Shown: positions 25,941-33,000 of the stretch, one piece after another | Numbering within the stretch: position 1 is the first letter of the stretch | Layout of the letters: the number at the start of each line of letters is the position of its first letter | Assembly: GCA_017307755.1 (NCBI GenBank) | Contig: JAFKGQ010000017.1 | Location: forward strand, 216,935 to 280,934 | Reading direction: 5' to 3' | DNA from: Chitinophagaceae bacterium | GTDB lineage: Bacteria; Bacteroidota; Bacteroidia; Chitinophagales; Chitinophagaceae | Length of the DNA: 64,000 bases | Notes under the pieces: generated by a model | Told to the model about the DNA's origin: nothing | Databases searched by the model: none | What the model saw: the letters and a program-made list of their open reading frames with translations, nothing else | Made by a program: the position numbers and the translations under genes

Positions 25941-26314
25941 CTTATAATACCGATGACCACATAGAGTACGGGCGAAACCAGCAGTTCCTGGATATTATCC
26001 GCAATACCCCTCAGAGCCAGCGGAGCCCTGGTAAAGCACCAATCATAAATACCCAACAATACCAACAGCAGCAAACTGGCTGCATATACCAGATGCCACA
26101 ACTGGATCAACCCCGGCGACACATTCCTTCTCAACCCTAACACACCCACGCCGTAAGCTGCCAGCACAAAAATGAATTTGAGGAAATGCATGGCATGCAG
26201 GGACACCTGTCTGGAAAGATGATAGATAAAATACAGGTAATACAGACAGTAAACAAGGATGATGGCCGCAAGCCCTATCCAAAATACCACCGGTCTTCTA
26301 AGCCATGCTGTCAT
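25922..26314 (-). CDS. Small membrane protein linked to exosortase (XrtX-associated type)
   Basis: 130 aa with four predicted transmembrane helices (~10-30, ~45-60, ~70-92, ~108-125) and short loops. It begins 17 bp inside the exosortase gene, so the two are translationally coupled. Position, size and topology match the small membrane protein found next to XrtX-type exosortases in Bacteroidetes; I recognise no catalytic motif. It is the last gene of the four-gene exosortase unit and converges with the HAD gene over 19 bp. Confidence 0.7.
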   Translation of the reverse strand: MTAWLRRPVVFWIGLAAIILVYCLYYLYFIYHLSRQVSLHAMHFLKFIFVLAAYGVGVLGLRRNVSPGLIQLWHLVYAASLLLLVLLGIYDWCFTRAPLALRGIADNIQELLVSPVLYVVIGIISYRKGL

Positions 26315-26798
26315 TTATCCGCGGCTTTTTTGTAAAAATGAACCAGAGAAGAAAGATCAATGCATAAATGACAAATGTGAAGAGGAAGTGATGCGAAAAA
26401 TCAAGGTATTTATGATAGTGAACAAATATCAGCACCAGACCAGTGCAACGAAGGATATTCAAAAGACAGATCAACACGATGCCGCCAAGGGCGAACTTCC
26501 ATTTCCGAGGGGTGGGGGCAGGAAAACAAAGGATAAAACCAATGTATAAAACCATCAATTCCAATCCATTGCACGCATCTGCCACCCGCAGTGTCCCCAT
26601 TCCATTGCGATAGATGTCCGTAGCCGGGCTGGCAACGATCCTGCCATCCAGCACCAGCGTGTCCATCGCCTGCCTGGTATAATATCTATCGGCAGTGCCG
26701 GGCAGAACGTTCAAAACAGCGGCAGTAGACCTGCCGATCATACGCGTAAGGAACCCGTCCGGTACTTTTTGCGGGAAAAGCACCGAGAGATACAACAC
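26298..26798 (-). CDS. Exosortase family protein (XrtX-like); start probably further upstream
   Basis: Exosortases are membrane cysteine transpeptidases that process C-terminal sorting tails. From the GTG at 26798 the protein is 166 aa with the expected triad: Cys76 in A-D-A-C-N-G-L-E, Arg117 in L-N-I-L-R-C-T-G, and His136/137 in D-F-S-H-H-F-L-F. Starting at this GTG would cut TM1. The same frame is open back to a TAA at 26943-26945 and encodes a hydrophobic V-A-F-F-F-L-K-A-L-G-L-F-I-A-W-K stretch before it, with CTG at 26829-26831 and an ATA at 26907-26909 that overlaps the preceding gene's TAA as ATAA. A ~203-aa protein starting there would have a full TM1. Confidence 0.85.
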   Translation of the reverse strand: MLYLSVLFPQKVPDGFLTRMIGRSTAAVLNVLPGTADRYYTRQAMDTLVLDGRIVASPATDIYRNGMGTLRVADACNGLELMVLYIGFILCFPAPTPRKWKFALGGIVLICLLNILRCTGLVLIFVHYHKYLDFSHHFLFTFVIYALIFLLWFIFTKKPRINDSMA

Positions 26799-26905
26799 CT
26801 TCCATGCAATAAATAATCCTAATGCCTTCAGAAAAAAGAAAGCTACAGACCTGGGGACACCGAAGAAGGTTCTTTCGCTGGGCGTACTATTAAGAGCGGT
26901 ATTAC

Positions 26906-27199
26906 TTATATTATAACGCTTTTTGTGGCAAGCTTGCGACGATTATAAAGCATCTTGGCTCCAAGACCCAATCCGGCGATGATCAACAATACCTGACCTT
27001 CATTCAGTGGAACGCTGGTGCCAGGAGAACAGTTATTACCGCCCTGGTTGTTATTGTTCTGCCCTTGCTTGTTGTCATTTTTCCCAAACAACGCAGTAAG
27101 GATGTCTTGAATGATACCTGCCTGGCTTTGATGCGGTGCTAAAAGAAGAGGGGTGGCGAGGACAACTCCAAAAACCAATGTTCTGAACATTTTTCTCAT
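26906..27199 (-). CDS. Small exosortase substrate with PLNEG C-terminal sorting tail (1)
   Basis: 97 aa from the ATG at 27199, chosen because the signal peptide (M-R-K-M-F-R-T-L-V-F-G-V...ending Q-S-Q-A, ~residue 25) begins there; the open frame further upstream has no support. The middle is Asn/Gln/Gly-rich (N-N-N-N-Q-G-G-N-N-C). The tail is S-V-P-L-N-E-G-Q, a hydrophobic helix with AGLGLGAK, then Y-N-R-R: motif, TM, basic stop, the layout of exosortase (PEP/PID-CTERM) sorting signals. A single Cys lies before the tail. It should be exported, cleaved by the exosortase encoded immediately downstream, and anchored or released. Confidence 0.85.
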   Translation of the reverse strand: MRKMFRTLVFGVVLATPLLLAPHQSQAGIIQDILTALFGKNDNKQGQNNNNQGGNNCSPGTSVPLNEGQVLLIIAGLGLGAKMLYNRRKLATKSVII

Positions 27200-27376
27200 A
27201 GAAAGAAATTGACAAAATGAATAAAAAAATAAAAAGTACGAGAACAGGTAAGCGAAGTCTTTTGCAGGACTTGGAGTTGGATAAATAGACTTATTAACAG
27301 GGGTTCTTGGGTACAATAAAGATAAGTAGGAACCCCTGGATAACCAAAAATATTTTTCACCCCTCTTCCGGGTATT

Positions 27377-27697
27377 TTATGCCATCCCGATCTTCCGGCG
27401 CCTGTCGTAAAGGATCTTGGCGCCCAACCCCAATCCGGCAAGGATCAAAAAGATCTGCCCTTCATTCAAAGGAACGCTGTTGCCGGGCATACCGGGTACC
27501 TGGCCGGGCATCATCCGGCGTGCCCGGGGGTCCCGTTGCCACCATTCGGATTTCCCATCTACATCCCTTGCCCGGTAGTAATCGTTCTTGTTATCATTGT
27601 TATCCCAGGGGTTATTCGCCCTGCTGCTGCCAGGTAAAAGCACAAACGGAGCGGCCAATAATGCTCCTAAAGCCAGTGGGTAGATTATCTTTTTCAT
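27377..27697 (-). CDS. Small exosortase substrate with PLNEG C-terminal sorting tail (2)
   Basis: 106 aa. A signal peptide (~1-27, ending S-R-A) is followed by a charged, Asn/Asp/Arg-rich and Trp-containing mature part (~28-70) and a Pro/Met/Gly linker. The tail is N-S-V-P-L-N-E-G-Q, helix LILAGLGLGAK, and Y-D-R-R-R. It is almost the same as that of the gene at 26906-27199, while the mature parts are unrelated. It is the first gene of the unit. The mature domains are too short for enzymes; structural or adhesive roles are possible. Confidence 0.85.
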   Translation of the reverse strand: MKKIIYPLALGALLAAPFVLLPGSSRANNPWDNNDNKNDYYRARDVDGKSEWWQRDPRARRMMPGQVPGMPGNSVPLNEGQIFLILAGLGLGAKILYDRRRKIGMA

Positions 27698-27914
27698 AAA
27701 ACAGAATTAACACAGAGGTAAATAATTAAAAACCAATTGGTTATTCACAAAAGGATTTACCAGGCCCGAAACCCGGACATACATCTTTTAGCAGGATTGG
27801 AAATAATAGATCAGAAAGAAAATGAGGGGAAAATGACCACAAAAGTCACTATAGGGGTGTTTAATAAAATTACGTCGTTCCCCCAGTATTACCAAATTAT
27901 TTTTACCCCGGAAA

Positions 27915-27926
27915 GCTTTTAAAAGC
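27915..27926. promoter_or_regulatory. 12-bp perfect palindrome in a divergent intergenic region
   Basis: GCTTTTAAAAGC lies between the exosortase-substrate gene (start 27697) and the glycosyltransferase gene (start 27988). It is nested in a GAAAGC/GCTTTC pair (27911-27916/27930-27935). A dimeric regulator could bind here, about 50 bp above the -7 box at 27975. It could also be chance in A+T-rich DNA. Confidence 0.2.
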
Positions 27927-27974
27927 CTGGCTTTCTTTATACTTTTACGCTCGTAAAATCCCCTATATCTACGA

Positions 27975-27981
27975 TAATTTG
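27975..27981 (+). promoter_or_regulatory. Candidate -7 box for the glycosyltransferase gene
   Basis: TAATTTG is one nucleotide shorter than the TAnnTTTG consensus and ends 6 nt before the ATG at 27988. It implies an almost leaderless transcript, as at 6939-6946 and 41648-41654. Confidence 0.35.
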
Positions 27982-27987
27982 CCCCTA

Positions 27988-29211
27988 ATGCAGACACCCG
28001 ATCTCGCCTCAGCCCCCCCCCCCGTAAGGGACAGGGATATCGTAGTCATTGGGCTCCAACCCTGGTATTACGACATCGGCAGCAACTGTAAGAACATTGC
28101 CACCTGGTTTGCACGGCACAACAGAGTGCTCTATGTCAACCTGCCCATCAATCGTAAGACCTTTCTCAGCAGCAACAAAAACCCGGGCATCCGGCAACAT
28201 TGCGAGGTCATCAAAGGCAAGGGAGAAACAATCCGGCCCATCCGGGAGAATATGTGGGAGTTCTATCCCACCTCTGTCGTGGAATCCATCAATGGCCTGC
28301 CCTCTACAAAGGTCTTCAAAGCCATCAACTGGTTCAACAACCGCCGCTTTGCCCGCAATATCCGCCAGGCCGTCCGTACCCTGGGCTTTAAGGACATCAT
28401 CCTGTTCAATGACAACGATGTTTACAACGGCTTCTATCTGAAAGAGCTGCTGCAACCTTCTCTGTATATCTATTATTTCAGGGACTTCCTCCAGGGCTTT
28501 GATTATTGGAAAAAACATGTCTCTGTCCTGGAACCCCAGCTGATAAAAAAAGCAGACGCGGCCGTGACCAACTCCGTCTATTATGCAGAATATTGCTCCA
28601 CACATAACCCCCACTCCTACTACATCGGGCAGGGCTGCAACTTAGAGCTGTTCAATACGGACATCCCCCACCCAAAACCCGAAGAATTGACACACCTCTC
28701 CTCTCCCATCATCGGATACGTAGGCGCCATCGACTCGTCCAGGCTGGACGACAAGATCCTGGCCGGCATCGCCACTGAAAACCCGGATTGGACCATCGTC
28801 ATGGTAGGACCCGAAGATGACTTCTTCAAGGCCAGCGGGCTACACCAGCTGCCCAATATCCATTTTATAGGGAGACGACCGTTACAACAACTGCCGGACT
28901 TCGTAGCCCATTTCGACGTCTGCATCAACCCGCAGTTTAACAACGAGATCACAAAGGGTAACTATCCCCTGAAGATCGACGAATACCTGGCCCTGGGTAA
29001 ACCCGTGGTAGCCACCCGCACCCGTACGATGAAACTGTTCGAGGAATACACCTATCTGGCCGATACCCCTGGCGAGTACACAGCGCTTATCAGACAGGCA
29101 TTGAAGGAAGATAGCCCGGCGCAACAGACCCGCAGGATCGCTTTTGCACGCAGCCACACATGGGACAACAGTATGGCAGAGCTGTATAAAGTGCTAAATG
29201 ACCTTTTATAA
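27988..29211 (+). CDS. Glycosyltransferase, GT4-like (GT-B fold)
   Basis: 407 aa cytosolic enzyme. The start at ATG 27988 is preferred over an in-frame TTG at 27979. The C-terminal Rossmann half has I-I-G-Y-V-G-A-I-D, W-T-I-V-M-V-G-P and the late K-I-D-E-Y-L-A-L-G-K-P-V-V-A-T donor-binding segment of GT4 enzymes, with the usual acidic residue. The N-terminal half opens with D-I-V-V-I-G-L-Q-P-W-Y-Y-D. Sugar specificity is not readable. The gene stands alone, divergent from the exosortase unit, and overlaps the convergent barrel gene by 6 bp. Confidence 0.85.
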   Translation: MQTPDLASAPPPVRDRDIVVIGLQPWYYDIGSNCKNIATWFARHNRVLYVNLPINRKTFLSSNKNPGIRQHCEVIKGKGETIRPIRENMWEFYPTSVVESINGLPSTKVFKAINWFNNRRFARNIRQAVRTLGFKDIILFNDNDVYNGFYLKELLQPSLYIYYFRDFLQGFDYWKKHVSVLEPQLIKKADAAVTNSVYYAEYCSTHNPHSYYIGQGCNLELFNTDIPHPKPEELTHLSSPIIGYVGAIDSSRLDDKILAGIATENPDWTIVMVGPEDDFFKASGLHQLPNIHFIGRRPLQQLPDFVAHFDVCINPQFNNEITKGNYPLKIDEYLALGKPVVATRTRTMKLFEEYTYLADTPGEYTALIRQALKEDSPAQQTRRIAFARSHTWDNSMAELYKVLNDLL

Positions 29212-29985
29212 CCGCATCGACACCCCTACGATAAGATTGAGGCTGTTCATTGCCTGGCTGTATTGGGTCGTCATGGAGGACACGCTTATAGAGGTAGCAT
29301 TATTCAACGAATATAGCCCCGGCACTACCATGCGCCTTCCAAACGCGACGCTCTGCGTTATGGTAAAATCGGGCTTGAGATACCAGTAATCCACAGAAGC
29401 CGTAAGCGAAAATCTTCCCTTCAGCTTATAAAGAACACCGGCTTTGGCCATTGCCGTAAACGTGGTGGCATGCGCTTTTTTATTGGTCGCCAGCATGAGA
29501 TTGGCATACCCCCCCTGGGCAGTGGAATCCACGATCCCCCTGACATTGATCTCCGGCAGCCAGGCTTCCGCGACCCCGACGGTCAGCTGACCTATAAACG
29601 ACCACTTTTCATTGATAGGCGTCAGATAATACGCGCCGGCCATTACAGCCGCAGCCTTCCAGCTGCTGTTAGATACGCTCCATTGATAGGTGGGAAGCTG
29701 ATTTCTAAAAGTCGATATAGCCCCTGCCTTATCGATACTATTCAGCCGGCCCCGGACCAGGGCCACTATGCCAAAATGGCCCTTACCTACACCATGCATG
29801 TACGAAAGGTCTGCCATCCAACCCATTTTGGCCAATCCGGAGGCAGGGTCATTCCCATCCTTACTGGCAAATGAGCCTATAGGAAAAGCAGGTCCGACAG
29901 AAAGGTTCAACTGCTGTGAAAAAGCTTGCGCGGATGACAGGCATACGCATACGATTAGGATCGATAGGGCTCTCATAACCGCCAA
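29206..29985 (-). CDS. Predicted outer membrane beta-barrel protein
   Basis: 259 aa (or 256 from the internal Met at 29976). The signal peptide ends near S-Q-A-F-S-Q. The body shows alternating strands and Gly/Tyr/Ser turns (L-N-L-S-V-G-P-A-F-P-I-G at the mature N-terminus; I-V-G-V-S-M-R-L at the C-terminus), typical of OmpW/OmpA-like small barrels. No enzyme motif is visible and no function can be assigned. It ends in a 6-bp overlap with the convergent glycosyltransferase gene. The terminator of the upstream giant gene lies just before its start. Confidence 0.7.
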   Translation of the reverse strand: MAVMRALSILIVCVCLSSAQAFSQQLNLSVGPAFPIGSFASKDGNDPASGLAKMGWMADLSYMHGVGKGHFGIVALVRGRLNSIDKAGAISTFRNQLPTYQWSVSNSSWKAAAVMAGAYYLTPINEKWSFIGQLTVGVAEAWLPEINVRGIVDSTAQGGYANLMLATNKKAHATTFTAMAKAGVLYKLKGRFSLTASVDYWYLKPDFTITQSVAFGRRMVVPGLYSLNNATSISVSSMTTQYSQAMNSLNLIVGVSMRL

Positions 29986-29991
29986 GATAAT

Positions 29992-30019
29992 AAAAAACCC
30001 ACCATGAGGTGGGTTTTTT
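29992..30019 (-). terminator. Strong terminator after the 1831-aa T9SS protein gene
   Basis: A perfect 12-bp stem (AAAAAACCCACC with GGTGGGTTTTTT) has loop ATGA, and T runs flank both sides. It lies 30 bp beyond the stop at 30049 in the minus direction and just before the start of the barrel gene, so it separates the two. It would also stop plus-strand transcription. Confidence 0.9.
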
Positions 30020-30048
30020 TGTGTATTAAACCATGAACTCCGATTTGC

Positions 30049-33000
30049 TTAGTCGATGATGAACTTATACGACTGCGGCTTGCCTCCTCCGTTGAATTGC
30101 ACCGTCAGTACATAGAAGCCCTTACCCAGACCCGCCGTCTGCAAGGTAGTTTTGAACATAGAGAACTGGCTGCTGTACATAGTCTGTCTCACCACCCTGC
30201 CCTGTACGTCATAGATGGTGAACTTCATGACGCTTGCGCTGTCTGTGGACCCTTCCACGGTCATGGCCTGATCCATAGGCACCGGGTTGGGATAGATCTT
30301 TACAAATCCGTTGTTCCGCAGATCGCTTAATACACGCACCCGCACCGTAGCTGTGGCCTTGACATTCTTACTGTCAGTGACAGTCAGCTGGAAGGTATAT
30401 TCGCCAACTATCAGCCCGTTGACACCGGTGAAGTTGCCGGATGTATTTTCGATCACAGCGCCCGAAGGACCTGACAGCTGTTGCCAGCTATAGGAAGCGA
30501 TCGTGCCGCCCGGGTCGGAAGAAGCTCTGCCATCCAGCAGGGTGGAAGTCTGACCTGGGAATAACAGGGTCGTATCCCTTCCTGCATCGGCTACAGGCGC
30601 CTGGTTGCCCCCGTCCGTCACGGTAATGGTCATGGTCTTGCTATCCGTAGCGCCCTGGTTATCCGTTACGGTCAGTTGGAAGACATATACACCGGGCTCC
30701 AGACCATATATCATGGGCGTAGCCGTATTGCTGCCCGTGATGGTAACACCGCCCGCACCGGAGATCTGCAGCCACTGATATTTCACAATAGTGCCATCCG
30801 GATCATAGGAATGCGAGCCATCCAGCGGTACAGACCCCACCGAAGAAGATATGTTCAGATTAGGTCCGGGGACGGCCACCGGCGGCTGATTGGCGCCCGC
30901 CGAATTGACAGTGATCTTTATTACTGCGGACGCCGTTACATTAGAATTATCGGTGACGGTCAACTGGAAAATATACGTACCCTGCACGAGCCCGCTGACA
31001 CCCGTGGATGCCTGCGCATCGTTGGCAATAGCAGCCGTATTGGGACCGCTCACTTGGGTCCATTTATAGGATACGATGGTGCCGTTTGTCTCGGAAGCCG
31101 TTCCTGTCAGGGTCACACTGCTGGTGGGCAGCGTTATCGTTTGATCAGGCCCTGCATCCACCGTAGGCGTACCAGGTACCGCCGCAGGATTGACGGTGAC
31201 CTTCACCACGCCCGAAGCCGTCACATTAGAGTTATCGGTGACAGTCAGCTGGAAGGTATATACCCCCTGCACCAACCCGTCGACACCGGTAGACGCCTGT
31301 GCATTATTGACAATATTCGCTGTATTGGGACCGCTGATCTGCGTCCATTTATAGCTGACGATCGTACCCCCCGTTTCACTGGCCGTACCCGTCAGGGTCA
31401 CGCTATTGGTAGGCAGAGTGATCGTCTGATTGACCCCGGCATCCACTACAGGAGTGCCCGGCGTCACCACGGCAGGGTTCACCGTCACGGTGACCGCGTC
31501 CGAAGCAGTCACATTTGAATTATCCGTCACGGTCAGCTGGAATACATAGATACCTTGTATCAGCCCGCTGACACCCGTGGATGCCGCATTTGCATTGGCA
31601 ATGGTAGCCGTATTCGGACCGCTTACCTGCGTCCATTTGTAGGATACGATGGTGCCGTTTGTCTCACTGCCGCTGCCCGACAGGGTTACGCTGCTGGTGG
31701 GCAAGGTAATGGTCTGATTGGCGCCGGCATTGGCGGATGGCGGACCAGGCACAATGGCAGGCTTCACAGTAACAGTCATTGCATCCGTAGCCGTCACGTT
31801 CGAATTGTCCGTCACGGTCAGCTGGAATACATAACTGCCTGCCACCAGACCGCTGACACCGGTGGACGCCGCATTTGCATTGGCAATGGTAGCCGTATTC
31901 GGACCGCTTACCTGCGTCCATTTATAGGATACGATGGTGCCGTTGGTTTCGCTGCCGCTGCCCGTCAGGGTCACGCTGCTGGTGGGCAGCGTAATAGTCT
32001 GGTCGACGCCGGCATTGGCGGAAGGCGGACCAGGTGCTACAGCCGGCTTCACGGTTATGGTCACGACAGCTGTCGCCGTCTTGCCCGAATTGTCAGTGAC
32101 GGTCAATTGGAAAGTATAAGTACCCGCTACCAGACCGCTGACACCCGTAGACGCAGAGGTCGCACCAGCAATGGTGCTGGTATTGGGGCCCGTCAACTGT
32201 ACCCATTTATAACCCACGATGGTACCGCCATTCTCCTGACCCGTACCTGTCAGTGTCACACTGCTGGTAGGCAGGGTGATCGTCTGATCCGGTCCCGCAT
32301 TCGCCACAGGAACACCCGTTCCTACATTGTTGACGATAATAGTGTCATAGGAGGTGATAGTACCCGTATTATTATCCGTCGTTTGAATAGAGAAGATATA
32401 GGTGCCGGTGGTCAACCCCGTCGCCGTCGTGCTCAGCACATTCGGAGAGGTGATCGTGGCCGTGTTCGGGCCGCTTATCTGGGCCCATTGATATTTGACG
32501 ATCGTATATCCATAATCCGGCTTGCCCGCGGCTTTCAGGACACTCGCTGTAGCAGTGGCCGATAATACTGCGCTGGTAGTGATGATGGTCTGCTTCGCCG
32601 GCGTCTTCAGCGTATACGGCGTAAAGTCATAGGCCGTCGTCTGCAGAGGCGTCACCGCTATCGGCGTCCGCAAGGTAGGCTTCAACACATCCAACGCGTT
32701 CGGCCACGTACCTTCCTGGTTGTTGACCACACCATCCCCACCCACAAAACTCTTATTGCGTCCCCAGAAATACAACGAGTCGTTGACATCCGAGGCATAA
32801 TTATAGAATACAAATGTGTTGCCGGTAAACAAATGCTTCCACTTGGTACCTGGCAATATCTGAGTAGGCGTGCCGATCATCCACCCATATTTCCCCCAGT
32901 TCCATGCATACGGCGTCGCATATTTCTCGGTATGGTTCACCAACTCTTCGCCATTGCCCACCTCTCCATTCGCATTGTCACCCAGCCCGTACATGTCTCC

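Noticed and set aside
27299..27337. 8-bp inverted repeat (AGGGGTTC/GAACCCCT) as a terminator between the two exosortase substrates
   Set aside because: The loop is 23 nt and no T tract follows on either strand.
30900..32330. Regular repeats that look CRISPR-like at low resolution
   Set aside because: Period is ~280-290 bp, it is in frame, and it encodes PKD-like domains.
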